DNA of 64,000 bases from Chloroflexi bacterium HGW-Chloroflexi-6 (GTDB lineage: Bacteria; Chloroflexota; Anaerolineae; Anaerolineales; Villigracilaceae): the NCBI GenBank assembly GCA_002840685.1, contig PHBU01000011.1, positions 124,001-188,000 on the forward strand. Direction: 5' to 3'. The position numbers were made by a program, and so were the translations under genes. This document shows positions 35,994 through 43,445 of the stretch, piece by piece (position 1 is the first letter of the stretch; every line of letters starts with the position of its first letter). The notes below the pieces were generated by a model that was given only the letters and a program-made list of their open reading frames with translations, was not told the origin of the DNA and searched no databases.

Positions 35994-36053
35994 TGGATTA
36001 TAATCTTAAGAAAGAAATGTAAACAAAACAATTTTCATGTTATGGAGAAAAAT

Positions 36054-36200
36054 ATGATAAACCAAAGCCTTGATAACAACGATAAACAAGAATATCAGAC
36101 ACCAGTGTTGTTCGAATATGGTGATTTCGCTTTAATAACTCAAAATGACCCAGCTACTACTGGTCCAGAGGCTGTTACAGGCTATTCTGATGTAACCTAG
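36054..36200 (+). CDS. Lasso peptide precursor, cluster 1 (48 aa, Asn1-Glu9 ring predicted)
   Basis: A small gene with GGAG 6 nt before the ATG, coding 48 residues. The leader has the lasso motif Y14-x2-P17-x-L19-x3-G23-x5-T29, with Thr at position -2. The spacing from G23 to the core is the same as in the second precursor (50388-50567). This places core residue 1 at N31: NDPATTGPEAVTGYSDVT, 18 residues. Position 9 is Glu (E39), which suits a 9-residue ring. Most known lasso cores start with Gly, so Asn1 is unusual. Starting at the internal G37 instead leaves no acidic residue at positions 7-9. The last residue is Thr, a possible kinase target. It is 60 nt after the cyclase stop. Confidence 0.8.
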   Translation: MINQSLDNNDKQEYQTPVLFEYGDFALITQNDPATTGPEAVTGYSDVT

Positions 36201-36214
36201 GAGCCTATTGAAAA

Positions 36215-36252
36215 GCCCCCTTTCAGGAAATCAACTTCTGAAAACTGGGGGC
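36215..36252 (+). terminator. Hairpin after the lasso precursor
   Basis: GCCCCCTTTCAG (36215-36226) pairs with CTGAAA and GGGGGC (36238-36252) with a 3-nt bulge and an 11-nt loop, starting 15 nt after the precursor stop. No T-run follows directly. It could protect the precursor mRNA 3' end or act as an attenuator; a T-rich terminator follows further on. Confidence 0.45.
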
Positions 36253-36267
36253 GGCTTGGTCAAAAAG

Positions 36268-36348
36268 CGGCTTTGCATGGCTGTTCGCCCCACAAAAACG
36301 GTCATTTTGTGGCCTAAAGCGGGTCGATTGCGCAAGGCGGTTTTTTTT
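36268..36348 (+). terminator. Probable branched rho-independent terminator
   Basis: An outer pairing of CGGCTTTGC (36268-36276) with GCAAGGCGG (36332-36340), with one mismatch and one wobble, encloses an inner perfect 8-bp hairpin (CCACAAAA 36290-36297, TTTTGTGG 36305-36312). The outer arm is followed immediately by eight T residues (36341-36348). This would end transcription of the kinase-cyclase-precursor unit. Confidence 0.5.
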
Positions 36349-36627
36349 ACGTAACAGTTTTTTCAATAGTCTCCTGGATTTGAGATGATTTGAAACCAAA
36401 AAGGTAGGCGAAAAGTGCGCAACCTTTGCAGAATACCCCCCAAAAGTACCTTCGCGCTTTTGTTTTTATTTTCTTGAGCAATAGATTATAAGGTGAATAT
36501 TGGTAAAAAATAGCCGAAAGGCAGTCTGTGTGTTAGAGAACCTGAAAATGCACATCAAGAAGTGTCTTCCGCAACTTTTGCTAATTAGGTGTGTTGGAAA
36601 TATGAACACGGGCTGTTTTGAAATATA
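36349..36627. other. Gene-free stretch between lasso cluster 1 and next terminator
   Basis: No open frame with a recognisable domain or a lasso leader motif was found here. A 64-codon plus-strand frame starting at 36500 runs through the following terminator hairpin, so I do not call it. The stretch is AT-rich and may carry a small RNA or a promoter, but I see no firm signal. Confidence 0.4.
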
Positions 36628-36668
36628 CCCCACTGGTATTTTAGATGAACCAGTGGGGATTTGTTTTT
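36628..36668 (+). terminator. Rho-independent terminator
   Basis: A perfect 10-bp stem CCCCACTGGT (36628-36637) / ACCAGTGGGG (36649-36658) with an 11-nt loop, followed by ATTTGTTTTTT. It lies 132 nt upstream of the secreted-protein gene. As no called gene ends nearby, it may end an unrecognised small transcript or be read-through control for the lasso cluster. Confidence 0.75.
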
Positions 36669-36800
36669 TATGGCTTGTTCATCAGGCAAGATGATGAGTA
36701 AATTCGACCCTTTTTAATGATTATGAGCGACTAATTAAGCAAGGAAACAGAAAATACGAAACTGTTTTTAAAAACCATTATCTTTCAAAAGGAGAAGAAA

Positions 36801-38762
36801 ATGAACAACTTCAATCGTTGGCTCAGAAGCAAATCCGGTACGACCACCATCGCCGGACTCGTTGTCCTCGCCCTTGTGGTAGCTGTTGTCGGGCAGTTTG
36901 CCGGTTGGTGGGGCGGGCCGGGCACCGCTGGCTTGCCGCCGCTTACTGAGGATTCCTGTATGCCAACCTGCTCGGAAACCGACGGGCGTTTCCTTGTCCT
37001 GGCGGGCAGCAATATGGCAAGTTTTGGCGGGTTCCAGAACACGGCCTGGGTGATTGTTCCGAAGAACGGCGCATCCGATTCCTTCATCTTGAGCATCTTT
37101 GACGGGGATTCGGGTGGCGGCGGTACCTCCTGGTACGAAGGCAACTGGGATACCATGACCGCAAGCGTTACCTATACCCTGTATGCCAATGCTGCGCGGG
37201 ATGGCTCCACCAACATGGTGGTGGGTACTTGGAGCAGCACCGAGATGTCCAATAACGCCTGGTACGATATCAACATTGACAATGTTCAGGAAGCAGTGGA
37301 TGAGCATGGGGATTATGTATATCGCTTTGTGGCTACGTTGGATACACCTCCGACAAAAGGTGTTAGCAGCTTCAAGTTGAAATCCCCCAGTGCCTACATT
37401 AGCGTAGCAGGTTCTGGCAATACGGACGCAAGTTTTGGGCTAGTCGGCATGGTGGCAACGATGGGTGATGCTCAAGTAATCTATCCCAATTATCCGGATT
37501 TAGCCAATACCACCTATGGCGGCGCCTGGGAGTTTTACTTCACGCTGCCTGAGTCGCCTGAAGGCGGGGCAAGCTATATTGAAATTTGGAATGGCGACGC
37601 GGATCGCGGCACTTCAACTGACCCGCTCGATATCGACACCGACGATCCCGACACCGACGGCGTACCCGCCTGGGCAGGCCCTGCGGCAGTGGCCGAGCGC
37701 GAAGGCAAAAAAGGGAATCCGGCTGATGATAGCATCTCATCAATTTTCAGAAGGGAGCCCTCCATCCAGTTCACCTTGATTGACCCGGATGGCAATGAAA
37801 TCGGCAGAGATATCGATGCAGGCGGTACCGAGGAATGGGAAAAATTCGTGGTCAGCACTGATCCAAACTCCGGTGCGGACGCGGTTGTTGATAATCTGCC
37901 CGCGGGTATCTACAAACTCCGCATCGAAGGTTTGGATTTGTACAACTCCATCTGGATGAACACCAGTCTCGACCTCTTCAGCAACCCGCCTCCCCAGCGC
38001 TGCACCCCTGGGCAGGAATGCCTGGCCGGTGGTTATGCCATCGTCGCCCTCAACCCGGCCGATTGCAAGGGCCAACAGAACGGGCTGCTCTTCCACGGCA
38101 CTTCCTATACCCAACTGAAAGGCAAGGCCATCTCGAACGGCTGTTTGCGCTCGGTCGGCACCCACCTGGTCGAAGCGGCCGCCGTGGAATATGTCAAGGA
38201 ATATGACAACAAGAACAGCAAGGTGAAGATCGTCCCGGATCCCTACCAGGTGAATACCCCAGTCACGGTGGATGTGGCTGCCCCGAATTGCAGCGACCCC
38301 GCGGCTAAACAGATGGACGGCAAGGACTTCAAAGGCGAAGTCAACCTGGATCCTGGTCTGTACTGTATCACTGGTGATGTGACCATGAATGCCGGGGATG
38401 TGGTCACGGGTGATGATGTGACCCTGTACTTCCTGGATGGCAAAGTGACCATCAACGGTGGCGCGACCGTAAATCTGTCAGCGCCCTCCCGCGATGATGC
38501 CTCGCCTGCCTTGAAAAACATCCTGTTCTATGTCCCCGGCGCTGCCGGCAAGGGCCAAGCGGTCAAGATCAACGGCAATTCTGACTCGTACTTCACCGGT
38601 ACAATTTATGCGCCCGGTTCCGATGTCGATTTCCTGGGCACCAGCCACACCGAAGGCTGTGAAAACACGCAGGTCATTGGCTGGAATGTGCGAATCGGTG
38701 GCACCGCCGATGTCATCTTCTGCTACGCATGCACCTCGGAAGAGATATGTGAACTGCCCTAG
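36801..38762 (+). CDS. Secreted surface protein (653 aa), paralogue of 29097-31058
   Basis: A 653-residue protein with an N-terminal membrane/signal segment (TTIAGLVVLALVVAVVGQFA). It has the same N-terminal module as 29097-31058 (CMPTCSETDGRF, SIFDGDSGG, VTYTLYANAARDG, SSFKLKS, VIYPNYPDLANTTYGGAWEF, IWNGDADRGT, DTDDPDTDG, IFRREPSIQFTLIDPDGNE, LPAGIYKLRIEGLDLYNS). The C-terminal half differs: instead of an SdrD domain it has a repetitive beta-rich region (GLYCITGDVTMNAGDVVTGD, DVTLYFLDGKVTINGGA, SDSYFTGTIYAPGSDVDFLG), resembling pilus-assembly or bactofilin-like beta-solenoids, and six late Cys. AGGAG lies before the ATG. The role is probably extracellular or cell-surface, otherwise unknown. 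Confidence 0.85.
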   Translation: MNNFNRWLRSKSGTTTIAGLVVLALVVAVVGQFAGWWGGPGTAGLPPLTEDSCMPTCSETDGRFLVLAGSNMASFGGFQNTAWVIVPKNGASDSFILSIFDGDSGGGGTSWYEGNWDTMTASVTYTLYANAARDGSTNMVVGTWSSTEMSNNAWYDINIDNVQEAVDEHGDYVYRFVATLDTPPTKGVSSFKLKSPSAYISVAGSGNTDASFGLVGMVATMGDAQVIYPNYPDLANTTYGGAWEFYFTLPESPEGGASYIEIWNGDADRGTSTDPLDIDTDDPDTDGVPAWAGPAAVAEREGKKGNPADDSISSIFRREPSIQFTLIDPDGNEIGRDIDAGGTEEWEKFVVSTDPNSGADAVVDNLPAGIYKLRIEGLDLYNSIWMNTSLDLFSNPPPQRCTPGQECLAGGYAIVALNPADCKGQQNGLLFHGTSYTQLKGKAISNGCLRSVGTHLVEAAAVEYVKEYDNKNSKVKIVPDPYQVNTPVTVDVAAPNCSDPAAKQMDGKDFKGEVNLDPGLYCITGDVTMNAGDVVTGDDVTLYFLDGKVTINGGATVNLSAPSRDDASPALKNILFYVPGAAGKGQAVKINGNSDSYFTGTIYAPGSDVDFLGTSHTEGCENTQVIGWNVRIGGTADVIFCYACTSEEICELP

Positions 38763-38809
38763 CAAGATGTAACCTGGTGGTTAGCGGGGAGCTCATCTAA
38801 CAATCGAAT

Positions 38810-38848
38810 AAAAAATCCTGGCGGGCAAGGTTCCCGCCAGGATTTTTT
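38810..38848. terminator. Strong bidirectional rho-independent terminator
   Basis: A perfect 16-bp stem (AAAAAATCCTGGCGGG at 38810-38825 and its complement at 38833-38848) with a 7-nt loop. The right arm ends in TTTTTT and the left arm starts with AAAAAA, so it can stop transcription from either side. It lies 48 nt after the secreted-protein stop. Confidence 0.9.
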
Positions 38849-38890
38849 GTTCCATTTTCGTGTTTTCGATTTTCGAGTATCATATACATT

Positions 38891-40069
38891 ATGGATATCA
38901 TGAGTATCATCCCCTATATTATCGCCACCCTGATTCCCCTGGTGGTTTTATACGTCATCTTCTCGCTGGATCTCTATCAGATGGGAACTTTTAGGAATGT
39001 TCTCGTAGCTTTCCTGTGGGGCATCGCGGCTTTCTTCCTGGCGCGAGAATTGAACGGTTATTTGTACAGCGCCCAAATATTTACACGCTCGGAAATCGTG
39101 CGCTATGCCGCCCCGGTCGGGGAGGAAGTGCTCAAGGCGCTGGTTTTGATTTACCTGGTGCGGCGGGCGAACTTCACTTATTTTGTGGATGGCGCCATCT
39201 ATGGTTTCGCTGCCGGCATGGGTTTTGCCATCTTTGAAAATTATGAGTATATCGGCGCTTCCACAGTAGGGATCGGAACGGCAATCGCGCGCGTGATTTC
39301 GGTCAATTTGATCCATGCCTCGGCTACGGCCTTGGTGGGCATCTCCCTGGGCAAGTCGCGTTTCAGCCGGGTTTGGGGACAACTTGGCTATACCTTGGGC
39401 GGATTGCTTCTAGCAATGTTCGTGCATGGCTTGTTCAACAATATCACCGACCGGGAGATTCCCGGCCCGATCCTGGTCTACTCCGCCGTCATCGGGATAG
39501 CCGCCACCGGCATCATTGCCTTCATGATTTTCCGCGGCCTAGCTGAGCAACGCCAGTGGATCGAAGAAAAACTTGGCATGTCCGACCGGGTGACCGGTGG
39601 CGAAGCGCGCGTGGTGCAAAAACTGGCCGATTTGGGTGAAGTTTTAGGACCGCTCCGCAAACAGTTTGGGGATGAAAAGGCCGCACATGTGGAGGAATTC
39701 CTGCTACTCCAGGCTCGCCTGGGGATTAAACGCAAAACCTTGGAAAAACTTCCAGATGAAAAGATGCGCACCGCGGTCGAGAAAGAAATGACCGAGATTC
39801 GTGAGAAAATGGAAGAAAAGCGACGCAAAGTGGGCAGCTACGTTATGCTGGTGGTGCGCAATATCTTCCCCGGCGAGAGCAGCCCGCTGTGGGGCATGTT
39901 GGAATCCCGCATCCAGCAGCGTATCGATGAACGCAAAGCGGAAGGCAGCCCGAAAGTCAACCTGTTTGCCAACCTGAGCCAGCGCATCGCCGCCACCCCC
40001 GCAAAACCAGGGTTAGTCGATAACCGGCCAGTTGAACATCCACTATCTGAGACAGACACTGAAGGATAA
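38891..40069 (+). CDS. PrsW-family intramembrane metalloprotease
   Basis: A 392-residue protein with about seven membrane segments in its first 220 residues. It has the PrsW motifs: GEEVLKAL with E78-E79 and K82, FVDGAIYGFAAGMGFAIFEN (E116-N117), LIHASATALVG with H142, and FVHGLFNN with a second His. These should bind the catalytic zinc. A charged, helical cytoplasmic tail (residues about 220-392) follows with EE/RK-rich stretches, longer than in PrsW itself. PrsW cleaves anti-sigma factors in Bacillus; here the substrate is unknown. The gene stands alone behind a terminator. Confidence 0.85.
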   Translation: MDIMSIIPYIIATLIPLVVLYVIFSLDLYQMGTFRNVLVAFLWGIAAFFLARELNGYLYSAQIFTRSEIVRYAAPVGEEVLKALVLIYLVRRANFTYFVDGAIYGFAAGMGFAIFENYEYIGASTVGIGTAIARVISVNLIHASATALVGISLGKSRFSRVWGQLGYTLGGLLLAMFVHGLFNNITDREIPGPILVYSAVIGIAATGIIAFMIFRGLAEQRQWIEEKLGMSDRVTGGEARVVQKLADLGEVLGPLRKQFGDEKAAHVEEFLLLQARLGIKRKTLEKLPDEKMRTAVEKEMTEIREKMEEKRRKVGSYVMLVVRNIFPGESSPLWGMLESRIQQRIDERKAEGSPKVNLFANLSQRIAATPAKPGLVDNRPVEHPLSETDTEG

Positions 40070-40254
40070 TACCAACGGTTATGCTCCAAAGTTGGGGAGA
40101 GCGGGCTTGCGGCTTCAAGAAAACCCTGGATGCGCGCGTGATCGCCATAGTATGGCTGGTTTGCCTGCTCCAGGCTATACCTGGCTTTTGAGTTGAGTGA
40201 GACACTTTTCGAAAACTCTAAAATCTGTGATCGTCTGGATTTGGGTGGGAGCAA

Positions 40255-40511
40255 GAGATACACAGCAACAAACACGCTTGGTTGAAAATCCTTTATCGCG
40301 GCAAATGGTTTCGCTATTTGACTAACGAATAGGACTTGCCTACTTCTGGTTTGGTGCTCAAAATGCTGTCCGCTTACAGGTCTGGGCCACTTGGCTGCTA
40401 TACATTGTGCTGAATGACTTGGCAGATGCCATTGCAGAAGCACTGCACCTGCCATTGAGCGCCATTTCAATTGAAATGGTCTACCAGGGCCTCTACTTCT
40501 TAATTCCCTGA
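40255..40511 (+). pseudogene. Decayed IS4-like transposase C-terminus
   Basis: Pieces of a DDE transposase C-terminus are readable in the plus strand: TRLVE and KWFRYLTN in two frames near 40285-40325, then GLAYFWFGAQNAVRLQVWAT and LLYIVLNDLADAIAEALHLP up to SIEMVYQGLYFL ending in TGA at 40509-40511. This matches the C-terminus of IS4-type transposases (the Y-(2)-R-(3)-E-(6)-K part is missing between LTN and GLAYFW). In-frame stops, at least one frameshift and an internal deletion show that it is dead. It lies directly upstream of the fragmentary gene 40518-40907. Confidence 0.8.
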
Positions 40512-40517
40512 TAGGGC

Positions 40518-40907
40518 GTGAGTAGATACGGGTCAAATCACTTCGCTTCGGGAACCGAGGTCAAAGAAGGCGCGATGGATACCTTCAGGTACACCCTGCC
40601 GGCAGATGTGGTTGCATCGATGACCGATATGCAGGTGGAAATCAAGGCAGCCACAGACTCGCGCACCTACCATCTGGGCTGCGACTTCACCTCCGCTGAA
40701 GCTTGCGGCCTGCCAGTCGGCGACGATGCCTACGCGGTCTCGTTTGACGGTGCCCAGGACAACGGCGATGGCACCTACACCCTGACCTTCACAACCTATG
40801 TTTATGAACAGCATGGCCTGAGCCATGTCTCCTTCAGTCTGCCCGAAGGACAGATCGCTCGCGGTCTGGGTGAAGGCACCTACACATCGGGTGGCTGCGC
40901 TCCATAA
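40518..40907 (+). CDS. Hypothetical protein, probable C-terminal remnant of a secreted protein
   Basis: A 129-residue frame opening at a GTG. The sequence (DTFRYTLPADVVASMTDMQV, YAVSFDGAQDNGDGTYTLTF, FSLPEGQIARGLGEGTYTSG, ending GCAP) reads like a beta-rich domain of a secreted protein. It has no signal peptide and starts seven nt after the stop of a dead transposase. I infer that the insertion removed the N-terminus of a longer gene. I do not recognise the domain. A strong terminator follows 23 nt after the stop, as expected for an intact 3' end. Confidence 0.6.
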   Translation: MSRYGSNHFASGTEVKEGAMDTFRYTLPADVVASMTDMQVEIKAATDSRTYHLGCDFTSAEACGLPVGDDAYAVSFDGAQDNGDGTYTLTFTTYVYEQHGLSHVSFSLPEGQIARGLGEGTYTSGGCAP

Positions 40908-40929
40908 GTTACACCTTTTATTTCAATAC

Positions 40930-40973
40930 AACAAAAAATCACCCCGATCTCGCGATCGATGTGATTTTTTGTT
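40930..40973. terminator. Bidirectional rho-independent terminator
   Basis: A 13-bp perfect stem AACAAAAAATCAC (40930-40942) / GTGATTTTTTGTT (40961-40973), with an 18-nt loop that can itself pair in part (CGATC/GATCG). T6 in the right arm and A6 in the left arm allow use in both directions. It separates convergent genes 40518-40907 (+) and 40989-41477 (-). Confidence 0.85.
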
Positions 40974-40988
40974 AATCCAACCTGAAGG

Positions 40989-41477
40989 TCAGGCAACAGC
41001 CACGAATTGGGATTTCAGCGCCTGGGCGCAAATCCGATAGAAGCCGCGCTCGATCATGTCTTTTATCTGACCGGCAATTTCAAAAGCCGAGATATCGGGA
41101 TGGGCTACCGGATCGGGGATATCTTGCGGACGCTCATCCACCACTTCGGAGAGCAGGAAGATCCGGCTACGGAAGATCGAAAACTCAGCTTGCAAGGCTT
41201 CCTTTTGGCCGGCTTCCATCACCAGGATCAAATCCTGGATCGAGACCAAACGGGCGCTGATCGGCACTGAACGATGCTCGGCCAGCGAAAGGCCCAGGCG
41301 GTAGGCCGATTGAATGGCCGAGGGCAGGGCCGGCTTGCCCGGCAGCGCCCACGTCCCCGCGCTGGAAACCAACCAGTCCGAGCGCCAGCTGAGCGTTTCA
41401 TATTTGCGCGCAAAACAGGCCGCCGCGATCGGCGAACGAAACTGGTTGGCAGTACAGACAAACAGGACAGCTGGCAT
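40989..41477 (-). CDS. Low-molecular-weight protein tyrosine phosphatase (Wzb-like)
   Basis: A 162-residue LMW-PTP. The active-site loop C8TANQFRS15 (CX5R(S/T)) lies at the N-terminus, and the general-acid Asp sits in DIPDPV near residue 120. In polysaccharide systems Wzb/EpsB-type phosphatases remove phosphate from the C-terminal tyrosine cluster of the partner autokinase. The kinase gene 41479-43353 lies directly upstream (1 nt gap), so the two are co-transcribed and this is probably its phosphatase. Confidence 0.9.
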   Translation of the reverse strand: MPAVLFVCTANQFRSPIAAACFARKYETLSWRSDWLVSSAGTWALPGKPALPSAIQSAYRLGLSLAEHRSVPISARLVSIQDLILVMEAGQKEALQAEFSIFRSRIFLLSEVVDERPQDIPDPVAHPDISAFEIAGQIKDMIERGFYRICAQALKSQFVAVA

Positions 41478-41478
41478 C

Positions 41479-43353
41479 TCAATTCACCAGTTCAACAGAA
41501 TGATGGCCGTTGGGGCGCGTGGTCGGTTCAAAAGCCGCCGGCACAGGGGCCATCACCCGAATGGGAGTGGCCGGCTTCTTCTGCTCGTAGGTATTGTAGG
41601 AATCGGTCGAGTAATAGCGATAGCCGCCATAATGCTGGCCGCCATTTTTGGGGACACGGTTGAAAACCGTCCCGATCACCTTGGCGCCGCTGCGCTTGAG
41701 CTGGGCCAGGGTCGATTTGGCCTCGTCTGCAGGGGATTTGCCGGGCTGTAAGACCAGCAAAACCCCATCCATCAGGCTGGCAAGAATCTGGGCGTCGGCA
41801 ACCATCATCGGCGGGCCGTCAAAGATGATGATATCCGCCTTTTGGCGCAGTTCAGCCAAGATGTGAAGCATTTTCTCAGAACCAAGCAATTCAGACGGGT
41901 TGGCCGGCAGGCTGCCGCTGGTGATGACCAGCATCCCGCGCGAGATGCCATTCGAGTGTTTCCAAACCGATTCGAGCTTGAGAGAATCCCGGAAGAGGGT
42001 GGTCAGGCCAAGCCGGTTGGGGATACCGAGCGCGCGGTGGACCGATGGACGGCGCAGGTCGGCATCCACCAAGACCACCCGTTTGCCGCTCTGTGCAAAA
42101 ATAGCGGCCAGGTTCGAGGCAACGGTGGTCTTGCCCTCACCTGGGCGCGAACTGGTCACCAGCAGGGTCTTGGGCGGGCGATCCTCGCCAGAAAACTCAA
42201 TACTCGAGCGCAAGTTTCGGAACGCTTCCGCAGCCGGCGAACGCGGGAAGGCGGCCACATGCAATTGACGGGGGCCGTTAGCTGGCTTCATATCCGCGAT
42301 ATAGCCCAGAACAGGCAACCCCAGCACCTGGTCAACATCCATCGGGGAGCGCAGGCTGTCGTCGAGGTATTCGATCGCAAAAGCAATCCCAAAGCCCAGC
42401 ATCAATCCAACGGCCGCGCCCAGCATGGCTGTTTTAAAAGGCAAAGGCCGCACAGGAGATCCAGGGACAGCCGCCTCTTCGATCTGAACAATACTGGGGG
42501 TGTTTTGCAGGCGCGCCAGGCGCACTTCTTCGAGACTGCCAAGCAATTGCAAATAGATTTGCTGGTAAAGTTCGAGTGTTTTCTGCAAATGAGTCAGACG
42601 GTCCGAAGCGCCGCTGCTGGTTGGTTTGCCCAAGACAAGCAGATTGGCATAAATCTGCTGGTAAAGCTCAAGCGTGGATTTTAGCTGCGCCAGACGGGCA
42701 GTCCACTCTGTGGGCGCCAGGTCCGGGTTTCGACCGCGATTGGTAGTGTAGAAAATGTCGTTTTCCAAGGAGGCGATTTCAGACTGCAACTCGGCAATTT
42801 TCGTTTCAGCCTGGCCGATCTGCTCCTCGACATTTTCCATGGTCAGGCGATTGATCTGCTCTTGCAATTGATCGATCTGCGCACCGACCTGCTCGACCTG
42901 AGCCTGCAGCCCTTCCTCGCTGGTCAGGTAACGACTGGATTGCAAACTGTCATTCTGGGCTACCAAAACACCGACCAGGGTGTTGGCAATCGCCGCAGCG
43001 TGCCCCGCATCGTTGTCTTCAACCGTCAGGGTGATGACCTGAGTATCGCGCAATTGCTCGGCTTTGATCTGACCAGAACTGATGTGATAACCCAATTCGG
43101 CTGAGGCGCTGTCCAGGACCGGTTTGGTTTTCAAAAGCTGAATGAAGGTCTGGGCCAATTGCTGGCTAGCCAGGTAGGCCAGGTCAGAATTTTGGCCCTG
43201 CGGAGCGCGGATCACCAGCAATTTGGTGCTGGACTGATAGACAGGCGATTGATTAACGCTAAAAAGGTAACTCCCCACTCCCCCAAGGATCAATCCCAAG
43301 GCCAGCAGCCAGGCCCAACGTTGTAACATCCCCAGGTAATGTTTGATTTCCAT
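41479..43353 (-). CDS. Wzc/CpsCD-like polysaccharide co-polymerase with tyrosine autokinase domain
   Basis: A 624-residue fusion of a Wzz-type chain-length domain and a BY-kinase. Membrane helices lie near the start (WAWLLALGLILGGVGSYLF) and near residue 315 (FKTAMLGAAVGLMLGFGIAF), with a long coiled-coil region (QAQVEQVGAQIDQLQEQINR) between. The kinase domain has SSRPGEGKTTVASNLAAI (Walker A), VVLVDADLRRPSVH (Walker A') and IIIFDGPP (Walker B). A tyrosine cluster YGGYRYYSTDSYNTY near the C-terminus is the autophosphorylation tail. It should control chain length and export of a polysaccharide. The phosphatase follows by 1 nt. Confidence 0.92.
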   Translation of the reverse strand: MEIKHYLGMLQRWAWLLALGLILGGVGSYLFSVNQSPVYQSSTKLLVIRAPQGQNSDLAYLASQQLAQTFIQLLKTKPVLDSASAELGYHISSGQIKAEQLRDTQVITLTVEDNDAGHAAAIANTLVGVLVAQNDSLQSSRYLTSEEGLQAQVEQVGAQIDQLQEQINRLTMENVEEQIGQAETKIAELQSEIASLENDIFYTTNRGRNPDLAPTEWTARLAQLKSTLELYQQIYANLLVLGKPTSSGASDRLTHLQKTLELYQQIYLQLLGSLEEVRLARLQNTPSIVQIEEAAVPGSPVRPLPFKTAMLGAAVGLMLGFGIAFAIEYLDDSLRSPMDVDQVLGLPVLGYIADMKPANGPRQLHVAAFPRSPAAEAFRNLRSSIEFSGEDRPPKTLLVTSSRPGEGKTTVASNLAAIFAQSGKRVVLVDADLRRPSVHRALGIPNRLGLTTLFRDSLKLESVWKHSNGISRGMLVITSGSLPANPSELLGSEKMLHILAELRQKADIIIFDGPPMMVADAQILASLMDGVLLVLQPGKSPADEAKSTLAQLKRSGAKVIGTVFNRVPKNGGQHYGGYRYYSTDSYNTYEQKKPATPIRVMAPVPAAFEPTTRPNGHHSVELVN

Positions 43354-43445
43354 CAGGAACTTCTCCTCGGCAACAATAATTCAGATCGAACTTGCTAAAT
43401 CTTACCCCGTATTGTGCCGAGAAAACGTAATATAAGTGTTGCAAA

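Noticed and set aside
36054..36200. Reading the cluster-1 core from the internal Gly (GPEAVTGYSDVT)
   Set aside because: It would leave Glu3 and Asp10 as the only acids, outside ring positions 7-9, and would break the leader spacing shared with the other precursor.
36500..36694. A 64-codon plus-strand frame as a further lasso precursor or small gene
   Set aside because: It has no leader motif, no clear ribosome site, and runs through a perfect terminator hairpin at 36628-36668.
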